Part shown: positions 36,026 through 44,264 of the stretch, in pieces | Position numbering within the stretch: the stretch's first letter is position 1 | How the letters are laid out: each line of letters begins with the position of its first letter | Assembly: GCF_019645835.1 (NCBI RefSeq) | Contig: NZ_CP080998.1 | Coordinates: forward strand, 3,100,001-3,164,000 | Reading direction: 5' to 3' | From: Mycolicibacterium holsaticum DSM 44478 = JCM 12374 | Lineage (GTDB): Bacteria; Actinomycetota; Actinomycetes; Mycobacteriales; Mycobacteriaceae | Length of the DNA stretch: 64,000 bases | Notes under the pieces: model-generated | Databases searched by the model: none | What the model was told of the DNA's origin: nothing | Seen by the model: the letters and a program-made list of their open reading frames with translations, nothing else | Translations under genes and position numbers: made by a program

Positions 36026-36628
36026 CTACCCGAACGTGTCAGCGCGCTCGACCGGCCGCAGCGCGGATCCGCGGTACTGCGGGGCCAGCGCGCGGCCCAT
36101 GGCCAGCAGCGGTTCGGTGCTGCGCAGCGTGCGCGCGAGGATGAACGCCCCCTCCAGCGCGCCGACGATGGCCAGCGTCAGGCTGCGGGCATGCGGTTCG
36201 TCGAGGCCGCGGCCGGTGAAGTAGGCGGTGCCGCCGTTTGTCCAGGCGTCGAACACCGACGCGGACGTCTCGCGCAGTTCGGCCACGGTGTCGGCGGTCT
36301 CGGCGGCGACGGTGCCGACCGGGCACATGTTGGCAAAGCCGGTGCCTGTCATGTCCTCGGCGGCCTGGGTGAACACGGCCTCGATCGCTTCGCCGAGGTC
36401 AGTGTGCTCGTCGATGACCGACGGGATGAGCAGCGCGTACGCGGCTCCGGCGTTGATCAGCGCCTCGCGGGCGATCTGCGCCTTGCCGCCGCGGAAGTGG
36501 TGGTACAGCGAGCCGATCGGGGCGCCGGCGGCCTCGGCGATGTCCTTCATGGCCAACGCGCCGTAGCCCTTGTGCCGCATCAGCTCGGCGGCCGCCGTGA
36601 GGATCGCTTCGCGGGTGGATCTTGCCAT
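36026..36628 (-). CDS. TetR-family transcriptional regulator
   Basis: This 200-residue repressor starts at ATG 36628 with GGGAGG upstream. The N-terminal helix-turn-helix reads LTAAAELMRHKGYGALAMKDIAEAAGAPIGSLYHHFRGGKAQIAREAL (about 10-57). The ligand-binding part carries FANMCPVGTVAAETA, resembling the LmrA/YxaF-like subgroup. It is divergent from the alpha/beta hydrolase gene, 67 bases apart, and probably controls it and itself. Confidence 0.9.
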   Translation of the reverse strand: MARSTREAILTAAAELMRHKGYGALAMKDIAEAAGAPIGSLYHHFRGGKAQIAREALINAGAAYALLIPSVIDEHTDLGEAIEAVFTQAAEDMTGTGFANMCPVGTVAAETADTVAELRETSASVFDAWTNGGTAYFTGRGLDEPHARSLTLAIVGALEGAFILARTLRSTEPLLAMGRALAPQYRGSALRPVERADTFG

Positions 36629-36657
36629 TGTCGCCTCCCGCCCACAGACTAGAGCAT

Positions 36658-36679
36658 ACGTTCTAGAATTCACGTTCTA
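36658..36679. promoter_or_regulatory. candidate operator between TetR gene and hydrolase gene
   Basis: ACGTTCTA occurs twice in direct orientation (36658-36665 and 36672-36679), 14 bases apart, with the palindrome TTCTAGAA (36661-36668) across the first copy. The site lies in the divergent spacer, 17 bases before the hydrolase ATG, as expected for the adjacent TetR regulator. Confidence 0.5.
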
Positions 36680-36695
36680 ATCGGAAGAGGGCCGC

Positions 36696-37556
36696 ATGAA
36701 ATCCGTCGACGTCACCGCAGGCACGATCGAGTACCGCGAGCAAGGCGATCCGAACGGGCCGCCGGTGGTGTTGCTGCACGGGGTGTTGTTCAACGACACG
36801 CAGTGGGATCTGGTTCTGCCCCTGCTGCCCGCGGGCGTGCGCTATCTGCTGCCGGTGCTGCCGTTGGGCGGTCACCGCATCCCGATGCGCGACGACGCCG
36901 ACCTGACGTTGCCGGGCATGGTCGCCATCGTGGCGGACTTCCTCGACGCCCTCGACCTCGTCGACGTCACGCTCGTCGTCAGCGACTGGGGCGGCCCGCT
37001 GTTCCTGACCGACATCGGCCGCGACACACGCGTTGCGCGCCTGGTGATCTGCCCGTCGGAGGCGTTCGACAACTTTCCGCCCGGCTTGCCCGGCAAGATG
37101 GTGTGGCTGGCCAGCCGCACCACCGGGACCATCGCGCTGGCGCAGCGCCAACTCAGGGTGGGCTGGCTGCGACGGCGGTGGTTCATGCTGGGTCAGATGA
37201 CGAAAAAGTCTGTCCCGCAAGAAATTGTCGAGGCGTGGACGGACGCGGCGCTGGCCGACAAGCGGATTCGGCGCGATCTGTTGAAGTACTGCCGCACCAA
37301 GTTCGTCGACGCGGAGCTGATCCGCGCGACCGACCGACTGGCCGGCTTCGACGGCGACGCCCTGGTGTTGTGGAGCCGCAACGCCGTCATGCCCGCTGAG
37401 CACGCCGAGCGGTTGGCCGCGCTCTTACCGAAGGCGCGGCGGCAATACGTCGACGACGCCTACGTGCTCGTCATGCTCGACAACCCCGAAGCCACAGCGC
37501 AGGCAATCAGCGCTTTCCTCGCCGAAAGGGACATACGGGCGGGAAAGTGCGAGTAG
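36696..37556 (+). CDS. alpha/beta hydrolase, catalytic histidine replaced
   Basis: This 286-residue protein has the haloalkane-dehalogenase-like alpha/beta hydrolase fold: oxyanion HGVLFNDTQW (H28, G29) and nucleophile D97 in VVSDWGGPLFL. The usual base in a D-x-G-H-x-x-x-x-x-x-PE segment is missing: the protein reads VDDAYVLVMLDNPEA, with Y256 where histidine is expected. Hydrolytic activity by the normal mechanism is therefore doubtful. ATG 36696 follows GGAAGAGG. Its last codons (ERDIRAGKCE) are encoded by the 58-bp repeat, so the C-terminus has been altered by that element. It is probably controlled by the divergent TetR. Confidence 0.85.
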   Translation: MKSVDVTAGTIEYREQGDPNGPPVVLLHGVLFNDTQWDLVLPLLPAGVRYLLPVLPLGGHRIPMRDDADLTLPGMVAIVADFLDALDLVDVTLVVSDWGGPLFLTDIGRDTRVARLVICPSEAFDNFPPGLPGKMVWLASRTTGTIALAQRQLRVGWLRRRWFMLGQMTKKSVPQEIVEAWTDAALADKRIRRDLLKYCRTKFVDAELIRATDRLAGFDGDALVLWSRNAVMPAEHAERLAALLPKARRQYVDDAYVLVMLDNPEATAQAISAFLAERDIRAGKCE

Positions 37557-37583
37557 ATCTCGCCAAAACGTCGATCTCGGCGC
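37526..37583 (+). repeat. 58-bp direct repeat, copy B
   Basis: This is the second copy of the element at 35953-36010, in the same orientation, starting AAAGGGACATACGGGCGG. It supplies the last ten codons and stop of the hydrolase gene and runs into the spacer before the yebC stop. Confidence 0.85.
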
Positions 37584-37596
37584 ACAGTGCGGGAGG

Positions 37597-38355
37597 TCAG
37601 TCCTCGTCGTCAAGTTGGGCCGCGACCTCGTCGGGGATGTCGATGTTGGTGTAGACCTCCTGCACATCGTCGAGGTCCTCGAGCGCGTCGACCAACTTCA
37701 TGATCTTGCGCGCCCCCTCGAGGTCGACGGGCACCGAAACCGACGGTTCGAAGCCCGCGTCGGCCGACTCGTAGTCGATACCGGCGTCCTGCAGCGCCGT
37801 GCGCACCGCAACCAGATCGGCCGGCTCGGAGATCACCTGGAAGCTCTCCCCGAGATCGTTGACCTCTTCGGCGCCGGCCTCCAGCACCGCGGTCAGCACA
37901 TCGTCTTCGCTGAGCCCGTCCTTGTCGAGTGTCACCACGCCCTTGCGGGAGAACAGATAGGCCACCGAACCCGGGTCGGCCATGTTGCCGCCGTTGCGGG
38001 TCATCGCCACCCGCACGTCGCCGGCGGCGCGGTTGCGGTTGTCGGTGAGGCACTCGATCAGCACCGCGACGCCGTTGGGGCCGTAACCCTCGTAGGTGAT
38101 GTTCTGGTACTCCGCGCCGCCGGCCTCCTCACCGGCGCCGCGGCGACGCGCGCGCTCGATGTTGTCGTTGGGCACCGAGTTCTTCTTCGCCTTCTGGATG
38201 GCGTCGTACAGGGTCGGGTTGCCGGCCGGGTCACCGCCGCCGACGCGCGCGGCCACCTCGACGTTCTTGATCAGCTTGGCGAACATCTTGCCGCGGCGGG
38301 CGTCGATGACGGCTTTCTTGTGCTTGGTGGTGGCCCACTTGGAATGGCCGCTCAT
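37597..38355 (-). CDS. YebC/PmpR-family protein
   Basis: This 252-residue protein, orthologous to Rv2603c, starts [69 protein letters not shown], the highly conserved N-terminus of the family. The family has been described as DNA-binding regulators and, more recently, as ribosome-associated factors that help translate proline runs. The acidic C-terminal domain ([28 protein letters not shown]) is also typical. It is full length. Confidence 0.96.
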   Translation of the reverse strand: MSGHSKWATTKHKKAVIDARRGKMFAKLIKNVEVAARVGGGDPAGNPTLYDAIQKAKKNSVPNDNIERARRRGAGEEAGGAEYQNITYEGYGPNGVAVLIECLTDNRNRAAGDVRVAMTRNGGNMADPGSVAYLFSRKGVVTLDKDGLSEDDVLTAVLEAGAEEVNDLGESFQVISEPADLVAVRTALQDAGIDYESADAGFEPSVSVPVDLEGARKIMKLVDALEDLDDVQEVYTNIDIPDEVAAQLDDED

Positions 38356-38386
38356 TCAGGTCGTACTCGCTCTCTGGAAGTCATGC

Positions 38387-39034
38387 TCAACGTCCGCCCG
38401 ACGAGTCTACGTGCATCGATGCCACGTTCGGCGTGGAGCGGATGTCTCCGCAGATGTAGCGCTGCAGATTGGGCGCGACGGCGTCGATGATCTCCTCCGG
38501 GCTCATCGACGCGATCGGCTCGATTTTCCAGATGTAGCGCATCATCGCCAATCCCATGAGCTGCGACGAGACCAGGCCGCTGCGCACCCTGCGATCGCGA
38601 TCGTCAACGCCCAGCTGCGACACCCCCATCAGGCTGCTTTCGACGATCCCGCGCAGCTTTTCGCGGGTGCCCTGATCGTGCGCTGCGGTCTGCAGCACCG
38701 ACCGCAGCACGGGACCGACCTCGTCGTCGGCCCAGGCCCCCAGCATCAGACGCAGCAACGCGGCGCCGAGTTGGTCCACCGGCGTGGTCCACGCGTTGGC
38801 GACGTCCTCCAGCCACCCCTGCGGCGGATTCGTCGCCGCGTCGAGCAGCCCCTCTTTGGATTTGAAGTAGTGGTAGACGAGCGCGGGATCGACGTCGGCC
38901 CGGCGCGCCACCGACCTGATCGTCGTACCCGCCCAGCCGGTCTGGGCGAACGCTTCGCGCGCCGCGGCCAGTATCCGCGCCGCCAGTACACCGCGTTCAT
39001 CCCGCGGCCCGGGGGCCGCCGGCTTCTTCGACAT
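38387..39034 (-). CDS. TetR-family transcriptional regulator
   Basis: This 215-residue repressor has an N-terminal helix-turn-helix (LAAAREAFAQTGWAGTTIRSVARRADVDPALVYHYFKSKEGLLDAAT, about 22-68) and a TetR C-terminal domain of the type seen in several mycobacterial repressors (RSGLVSSQLMGLAMMRYIWKIEPIASMS). It is divergent from the CocE-type hydrolase gene. Two palindromes in the 61-base spacer share TTTCAC/GTGAAA half-sites and are its probable operators. Confidence 0.9.
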   Translation of the reverse strand: MSKKPAAPGPRDERGVLAARILAAAREAFAQTGWAGTTIRSVARRADVDPALVYHYFKSKEGLLDAATNPPQGWLEDVANAWTTPVDQLGAALLRLMLGAWADDEVGPVLRSVLQTAAHDQGTREKLRGIVESSLMGVSQLGVDDRDRRVRSGLVSSQLMGLAMMRYIWKIEPIASMSPEEIIDAVAPNLQRYICGDIRSTPNVASMHVDSSGGR

Positions 39035-39047
39035 GCACCGATTCTAG

Positions 39048-39060
39048 CGTGAATTTCACG
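39048..39060. promoter_or_regulatory. candidate TetR operator 1
   Basis: CGTGAATTTCACG is a perfect 13-base palindrome located 14 bases before the TetR ATG. It shares GTGAA/TTCAC half-sites with the second site at 39074-39095, suggesting autorepression. Confidence 0.6.
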
Positions 39061-39073
39061 TTGCGTTGAGACT

Positions 39074-39095
39074 AGTTTCACCGTAGCGTGAAACT
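39074..39095. promoter_or_regulatory. candidate TetR operator 2, abutting the hydrolase start
   Basis: AGTTTCAC-CGTAGC-GTGAAACT has perfect 8-base arms and ends one base before the ATG of the CocE-type hydrolase. A bound repressor would cover the start codon region. No ribosome site fits between, so a leaderless transcript is possible. Confidence 0.65.
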
Positions 39096-40817
39096 ATGTC
39101 CACATCGGAACGCGTCCTCAACGGGCCGCAAACCACCGGCCGCACCTACCGCAACCTGAGCCGGCCGCGGTTCGGGATCCGGCGTGACGACAACGTCGCC
39201 GTGCCGATGCGCGACGGCATCACGCTGCTCGCCGACGTCCACCGCCCCGACGAGAAGGGCAGGTATCCGGCATTGGTCGCGGCGTCGCCCTACCCCCGCC
39301 AGATGCAGGACCTCGGCGCGCCCGCCGGGTTCATCGAAGCGGGTGCGACGGACTTCTGGGTGCCGCGCGGCTATGTCCACGTGATCGCCAACGTCCGTGG
39401 GACGGGCGGGTCCGGCGGCACGTTCGGGTTCTTCGACCCGCAGGAGCGTCGCGACATGTTCGACCTCGTCGAATGGGTGGCCACGCAGCCGTGGTGTGAC
39501 GGCAGCGTCGGCATGATCGGTATCAGCTACTTCGCGATGACCCAGTTGGAGGCCGCAGTCGAGCGGCCCCCGCACCTCAAGGCGATCTTTCCGGTCGCCG
39601 CGACGGCCGACCTGTACGAGGGCGCCTGCCACCACGGGTTGGCCAGCACGTCGTTCATCACGCCGTTCCTGTCGATGATGGGGCTCACGTCCGACCGCAG
39701 CGACGCGTTCTGGCGGCGCAACCCGGTGATCGCCCTGGCGCGCCGGATCCTGGCCAATCCCCGGCTGCACCGCAGGTTCGCGACGATGAACGGCGAATCG
39801 GCGGTCACGATGATGCGCCAGCTGCTCAAGCTGCCGCACAACCCGCATCCGTGGGACGACCTGTTCCTCGACGTCGTCGTCAAACATCCCCACCGCGACC
39901 AATGGTGGGAACAGCGCAACCTGCTGCCGCTGCTCGAGGAGGTCGACATCCCGGTGTACCTGGGCTGCGACTGGGAGAACGTTCCTTTGCATCTGCCTTC
40001 GACGTTCACCGCGTGGAAAGCCTTGGCGGCCAATCCTCATGTACGCATGGGCATGCTGGGCCGGTTCGGTCTGACCTGGCCGTGGGAGAGCCTGCACCAC
40101 GAGGCGCTGGCCTGGTACGACCACTGGCTCAAGGGCGCCGACACCGGAATCATGGACGGTCCACCGATCCGCTACGTGCTGCCCGGCTCTGACGGCTGGC
40201 ACACCGCCGAGGCGTGGCCGCCGCCAGCCACCTACCTCGCGCTGGCACTGCGCGCCGACGGCGCACTGTCCGAGGACGAAGGCGCACCCGGCGCACGCGA
40301 GTACCTGACGCTCGGGGCGGGCCTCAACCGCGCCCGGCCCAGCACGATCGATCCGCCGGCCGCGCTGACGTGGACCACCGCCCCGCTGCCGGCCGCCCTC
40401 GACGTCGTCGGCGACGTCGAGTTGCGCCTGACGGCCACGGCCACCGCGGCGGACACCGGGTGGCTGGCCACCTTGCAGGACGTCGCGCCCGACGGCGAGG
40501 TCACCGACGTGACGGCCGGGTGGTTGCGCGCGAGTTTGCGGACGGTCGACGACGCCGCAAGCCGTGACGGTGCGCCGGTGCTGCCGTGCACCGACGCCGT
40601 CGCGGTCCCCGTCGGGCAGGATGTGGAGTACCGAATCCCCTTGGTGGCCAACGCACGTCGCTTCCACCCCGGGCACCGGGTGCGCATCGTGTTGACCAGT
40701 GACGACCAGGACCCGCAGGCGCCGGCGATCATGAACTTCCGGCATGCCAGCGTCGGTACCAGCAGCCTCAACACAGTTCGGTCCTCATCGCGATTGCTGC
40801 TGCCCGTGCTGCGGTGA
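39096..40817 (+). CDS. CocE/NonD-family serine hydrolase (X-Pro dipeptidyl-peptidase type)
   Basis: This 573-residue protein has an alpha/beta hydrolase core with the entry motif VPMRDGITLLADVHRPDEKGRYPALVAASPYPR, the oxyanion region RGTGGSGGTFGFF, and the nucleophile elbow GISYFAM. The C-terminal jelly-roll domain (LRLTATATAADTGWLATLQDVAPDGEVTDVTAGWLRAS and HPGHRVRIVLTSDD) is typical of the family. Members hydrolyse esters or amides, such as cocaine esterase and glutaryl-acylases; the substrate here is unknown. The ATG at 39096 directly follows an operator-like palindrome, so the divergent TetR gene probably regulates it. Confidence 0.92.
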   Translation: MSTSERVLNGPQTTGRTYRNLSRPRFGIRRDDNVAVPMRDGITLLADVHRPDEKGRYPALVAASPYPRQMQDLGAPAGFIEAGATDFWVPRGYVHVIANVRGTGGSGGTFGFFDPQERRDMFDLVEWVATQPWCDGSVGMIGISYFAMTQLEAAVERPPHLKAIFPVAATADLYEGACHHGLASTSFITPFLSMMGLTSDRSDAFWRRNPVIALARRILANPRLHRRFATMNGESAVTMMRQLLKLPHNPHPWDDLFLDVVVKHPHRDQWWEQRNLLPLLEEVDIPVYLGCDWENVPLHLPSTFTAWKALAANPHVRMGMLGRFGLTWPWESLHHEALAWYDHWLKGADTGIMDGPPIRYVLPGSDGWHTAEAWPPPATYLALALRADGALSEDEGAPGAREYLTLGAGLNRARPSTIDPPAALTWTTAPLPAALDVVGDVELRLTATATAADTGWLATLQDVAPDGEVTDVTAGWLRASLRTVDDAASRDGAPVLPCTDAVAVPVGQDVEYRIPLVANARRFHPGHRVRIVLTSDDQDPQAPAIMNFRHASVGTSSLNTVRSSSRLLLPVLR

Positions 40818-40837
40818 AGATACGGTTTCACATCGAA

Positions 40838-40853
40838 CTTACTCCGCAGTAAG
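40838..40853. promoter_or_regulatory. candidate operator before acyl-CoA dehydrogenase
   Basis: CTTACT-CCGC-AGTAAG is a perfect 6-base inverted repeat 8 bases before the ATG at 40862. It resembles TetR-type lipid-regulator sites. Neither nearby TetR has a similar site in its own spacer, so the regulator is unassigned. Confidence 0.5.
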
Positions 40854-40861
40854 ATGGGGAT

Positions 40862-42073
40862 ATGTCGTTCTCGATGGAGCTCTCCCCCGACCTCATCCAT
40901 GTCCGGGACTGGGTGCATGATTTCGCCGCCGATGTGATCCGCCCGGCCGCCGCCGAGTGGGACGAACGCGAAGAGACCCCGTGGCCGATCATCCAGGAAG
41001 CCGCCAAGGTCGGCATCTACTCCATGGAGTTCTTCGCCGAGCAGTCGGCCGAGCCCTCTGGGCTGGGCATGCTCACGGCGTTCGAGGAGATGTTCTGGGG
41101 CGACGCCGGAATCGCGCTGGCCATCCTGGGTACCGGTCTGGCGGCGGCCTCGCTGGCCGCCAACGGCACCCCCGAGCAGGTCGGCGAATGGGTGCCGCAG
41201 ATGTTCGGCACGGTCAACGAGCCCAAGGTCGCCGCGTTCTGTTCGTCAGAACCCGGCGCCGGCTCCGACGTCGGCGCCATCCTGACCCGCGCCCGTTACG
41301 ACGAGGCCACCGACGAGTGGGTGCTCAACGGCACCAAGACCTGGGCCACCAACGGCGGCATTGCCGAGGTCCACGTCGTCGTGGCCTCGGTGTACCCCGA
41401 ACTCGGCACCCGCGGGCAGGCCACCTTCATCATCCCGCCCGACACCCCGGGGTTCAGCCAGGGCCAGAAGTTCCGCAAGCACGGCATCCGGGCGTCGCAC
41501 ACCGCCGAGGTGGTGCTGGAGGACGTCCGCATCCCCGGCCGGCTGATCGTCGGCGGACGGGAGAAGTTCGAGGAACGCATCGCGCGGATCCGCGAGGGCA
41601 AGAGCGCCAAGAGCCAGGCGGCGCTGGCCACGTTCGAACGCACCCGGCCCACCGTCGGGGCGATGGCCGTCGGCGTGGCCCGCGCCGCCTACGAGTACGC
41701 GCTGGACTACGCGTTGCAGCGGGAGCAGTTCGGCCGCAAGATCGCCGAATTCCAGGCCATCGCCTTCAAACTGGCCGACATGAAGGCCCGCATCGACGCC
41801 GCGCGCCTGCTCGTGTGGCGGGCCGGGTGGATGGCCCGCAACGGCAAATCGTTCGACAACGCCGAAGGCTCGATGGCCAAGTTGGTGGCCAGCGAGACCG
41901 CGGTGTACGTCACCGACGAGGCGATCCAGATCCTCGGCGGCAACGGCTACACCCGCGACTATCCGGTCGAGCGGATGCACCGCGACGCGAAGATCTTCAC
42001 GATCTTCGAGGGCACCAGCGAGATTCAGCGGCTGGTGATCGGCCGCGCGGTCACCGGCCTGCCGCTGCGCTGA
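40862..42073 (+). CDS. acyl-CoA dehydrogenase
   Basis: This 403-residue enzyme of fatty acyl-CoA beta-oxidation has all the family signatures. They include [13 protein letters not shown] and [18 protein letters not shown] in the beta-domain, and [31 protein letters not shown] in the C-terminal helices. The closing block is [41 protein letters not shown], with the catalytic glutamate in FEGTSE. It stands alone between the CocE hydrolase and a convergent SDR gene. Substrate is not predictable. Confidence 0.95.
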   Translation: MSFSMELSPDLIHVRDWVHDFAADVIRPAAAEWDEREETPWPIIQEAAKVGIYSMEFFAEQSAEPSGLGMLTAFEEMFWGDAGIALAILGTGLAAASLAANGTPEQVGEWVPQMFGTVNEPKVAAFCSSEPGAGSDVGAILTRARYDEATDEWVLNGTKTWATNGGIAEVHVVVASVYPELGTRGQATFIIPPDTPGFSQGQKFRKHGIRASHTAEVVLEDVRIPGRLIVGGREKFEERIARIREGKSAKSQAALATFERTRPTVGAMAVGVARAAYEYALDYALQREQFGRKIAEFQAIAFKLADMKARIDAARLLVWRAGWMARNGKSFDNAEGSMAKLVASETAVYVTDEAIQILGGNGYTRDYPVERMHRDAKIFTIFEGTSEIQRLVIGRAVTGLPLR

Positions 42074-42076
42074 GTC

Positions 42077-42129
42077 GCGATTTGGGTGTGAAAACTTTCG
42101 CCGAGCGAAAGAAATCACGCCGAAATCGC
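42077..42129. terminator. 53-bp near-perfect palindrome between convergent genes
   Basis: Left arm 42077-42101 begins GCGATTTGGGTGTGA and ends CTTTCGC; right arm 42105-42129 begins GCGAAAGAAATCACG and ends GAAATCGC. The 25-base arms pair with about four mismatches around a 3-base loop (CGA). It starts 3 bases past the dehydrogenase stop and ends 3 bases before the SDR stop, so it could terminate transcription from both sides. It may also belong to a dispersed palindrome family. Confidence 0.7.
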
Positions 42130-42132
42130 CGG

Positions 42133-42987
42133 TTAACGGACGAGGGTGGCGCCGCCGTCCAGACGGATCTGCTGGCCGGTCATGAACCGGGACTCGTCGG
42201 CAAGCAGATACAGCGCGGCATAGGCGGTCTCCCAGGTGCTGGCGCGCCCCATCTTCAGTTTCACCACGTCCCGGTAGGCCGCGTCGACCTCGTCGGGGTC
42301 GAGACCGAAGAGTTCCTGCGAGTCGTGGTTGCCCAGGGTCGAGTCGATCGGGCCCAGCATCAGCGTGTTGGCCCGGATGCCGGCCTCGGCGTACTGCACG
42401 GCGGTCAGCTCGGTGATGTAGTTGAGCCCGCACTTGCCCAGCGCGTACGGCATGATGCCCATGTTCAGCCCGATCTCGTTCTTCACGCTCGCGATCGATG
42501 AGAAGTTGACGATGCTGCCGGTGCTCGTCCCCGCGTTCTTCTCCATGCACTGCGCGGCGAACAGGTTGCAGTGATAGCAGCCCAGCATGTTGACGTTGAC
42601 GCCGTAATTGAAGGCCTCCACCGTCATCGAGTTGTCTTCCCGGTCGAACGGCGGATTGGTGGCGACGCTGTACACCATGCCGTCCACCCGTCCGCTGCGC
42701 TGCATGACGGTGTCGAAAATCCTTTGACAGTCCTCTTTTTCGGCCACGTCGGCCTGTACCGCGTAGGCCTTACCGCCTTCGGCGGTGATGAGGTCGACGG
42801 TTTCCTGGGCAGCGGCGAGGTTCAGGTCGACGGCCACGACCTCGGCCCCGTGCCGAGCCGCCAGGATCGCGGTGGCCCGCCCGTTGCCGGTCTTCTCGCC
42901 GGGCATCTGACCGCCGCCGATGACGACCACGACCTTTCCGGACAGGTCGAACGCGGTGCGCCCCTGCTGTGCGAAATCGAGTGTCAT
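42133..42987 (-). CDS. short-chain dehydrogenase/reductase (SDR)
   Basis: This 284-residue NAD(P)-dependent oxidoreductase starts at ATG 42987. The cofactor-binding region is KVVVVIGGGQMPGEKTGNGRATAILAARHGAEVVAVD, with an insertion in the usual TGxxxGxG loop. The catalytic residues are S163 or S164 in NFSSIAS, and Y181 and K185 in YALGK. The C-terminus LADESRFMTGQQIRLDGGATLV is classical. The substrate is unknown. The divergent TetR gene and a long palindrome in the spacer suggest local regulation. Confidence 0.93.
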   Translation of the reverse strand: MTLDFAQQGRTAFDLSGKVVVVIGGGQMPGEKTGNGRATAILAARHGAEVVAVDLNLAAAQETVDLITAEGGKAYAVQADVAEKEDCQRIFDTVMQRSGRVDGMVYSVATNPPFDREDNSMTVEAFNYGVNVNMLGCYHCNLFAAQCMEKNAGTSTGSIVNFSSIASVKNEIGLNMGIMPYALGKCGLNYITELTAVQYAEAGIRANTLMLGPIDSTLGNHDSQELFGLDPDEVDAAYRDVVKLKMGRASTWETAYAALYLLADESRFMTGQQIRLDGGATLVR

Positions 42988-43026
42988 CGTCTTCTTTCGT
43001 GTGTATGGCCGATCCGGATGCCCTAC

Positions 43027-43063
43027 TGACCAATCGTACAGCGGTAAACTGTACGAATGGTCA
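43027..43063. promoter_or_regulatory. divergent operator between SDR and TetR genes
   Basis: TGACCAATCGTACAG (43027-43041) and CTGTACGAATGGTCA (43049-43063) are inverted with one mismatch in 15 bases, around a 7-base spacer. The inner TCGTACAG/CTGTACGA arms are perfect. The site sits between the two divergent start codons and is very probably bound by the adjacent TetR protein. Confidence 0.8.
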
Positions 43064-43106
43064 GGCGAGCCAAGATTGTTAGCCATACTACATATCGGCT
43101 GGGACG

Positions 43107-43685
43107 GTGAGCCGCCCCGCCGCCGTGGCGACGGGCGCCACCCGGCAACGGCTGATCGACGTCGCCGTCGAACTGTTCGGCCGGTTCAGCGTGGCCGGCA
43201 CCTCCCTGCAGATGATCTCCGACGAGCTCGGGCTGACGAAGTCGGCCATCTACCACCACTTCCGCACACGTGACGAGCTCCTGGAGGCCGTCATGGAGCC
43301 GCTCATCACGGAGTTGGCGCAGCTCGTCGAGACCGCCAGCGCCCGACGTGGCGCGCGGGCCCGGGCCGAGGCCATGCTCACCGGGTTCGCCGCGCTGGCC
43401 GTGGCCAACCGCAATCTGATCCCCGTCCTCACCGGTGACCCCAGCGTCGGTGAGCTCCTGCGCAACCGGCCGTCGTGGGGCACAACTGTGCGGCAGCAGA
43501 TGGCCTTGCTCGCCGGTGTGGAGCCGGGCATGGGCGGCCAGGTCAAGGCCGCCGTGGTGATGGCAGGCATCTCGGCGGCGGTCGGTGTGGACTACTCCGA
43601 CGGCGGCGCGGACCTCGCCAGGCTGCGGGACGAGCTGGTCACCGCGGGTCGGCGCACGCTGGGGTTGCGCTCACCGCGCACGTAG
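43107..43685 (+). CDS. TetR-family transcriptional regulator
   Basis: This 192-residue repressor starts at GTG 43107. The N-terminal helix-turn-helix is [47 protein letters not shown] (about 16-62). The C-terminal ligand domain is of the standard TetR type. It probably controls the divergent SDR gene and itself through the palindrome at 43027-43063. Its 3' end overlaps the 3' end of pdxT by 15 bases. Confidence 0.9.
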   Translation: MSRPAAVATGATRQRLIDVAVELFGRFSVAGTSLQMISDELGLTKSAIYHHFRTRDELLEAVMEPLITELAQLVETASARRGARARAEAMLTGFAALAVANRNLIPVLTGDPSVGELLRNRPSWGTTVRQQMALLAGVEPGMGGQVKAAVVMAGISAAVGVDYSDGGADLARLRDELVTAGRRTLGLRSPRT

Positions 43686-44264
43686 CGAGTCGACGAACAT
43701 GGCGTGCACCCGACGATCGCCGGTCACCTCCGGATGAAACGACGTCGCGAGCATCCGGCCCTGCCGTACGGCGACGGGGTGACCGGCCGCCTCGGCGAGC
43801 ACTTCCACCCCGGGCCCGACGCGCTCGACCCACGGCGCCCGGATGAACACCGCGTGCACCGGCCCGTCCAGCCCCTCGAACGCGATATCGCCTTCGAACG
43901 AATCGATTTGACGGCCAAACGCGTTGCGCCGCACTGTCATATCGATCGCCTTCAACGGCGTGGCCTCTCGTCCGCCCGCGCCGGCGTCGAGGATCTCGGA
44001 GGCCAACAGGATCATCCCGGCACACGATCCGTAGGCGGGCATACCCTCGGCCAGCCGGGCGCGCAGCGGCTCGAGCAGCTCGAGCTCACGCAGCAGATGG
44101 CTCATGGTGGTGGACTCCCCGCCCGGAATCACCAGCGCGTCCACGTTTTCCAGTTCACGTAGCCGCCGAACAGTCGACGCCTCGGCACCGGCTTCGCGCA
44201 GCGCCGCAAGGTGCTCACGGGTGTCGCCCTGCAGCGCCAGCACACCGACGTGCGCCGCGCTCAT
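43671..44264 (-). CDS. pdxT: pyridoxal 5'-phosphate synthase glutaminase subunit
   Basis: This 197-residue glutamine amidotransferase feeds ammonia to PdxS for vitamin B6 synthesis. The catalytic triad is present: C81 in [11 protein letters not shown], and H177 and E179 in SFHPEVTGD. The oxyanion motif [10 protein letters not shown] starts at about 46. ATG 44264 overlaps the tesB stop (ATGA). Orthologue of Rv2604c (SnoP). It forms a PLP synthase with pdxS, two genes upstream. Confidence 0.96.
   Translation of the reverse strand: MSAAHVGVLALQGDTREHLAALREAGAEASTVRRLRELENVDALVIPGGESTTMSHLLRELELLEPLRARLAEGMPAYGSCAGMILLASEILDAGAGGREATPLKAIDMTVRRNAFGRQIDSFEGDIAFEGLDGPVHAVFIRAPWVERVGPGVEVLAEAAGHPVAVRQGRMLATSFHPEVTGDRRVHAMFVDSLRAR

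Noticed and set aside
39078..40745. 555-codon minus-strand frame opposite the CocE-type hydrolase
   Set aside because: Antisense shadow of a well-supported gene; no domain character.
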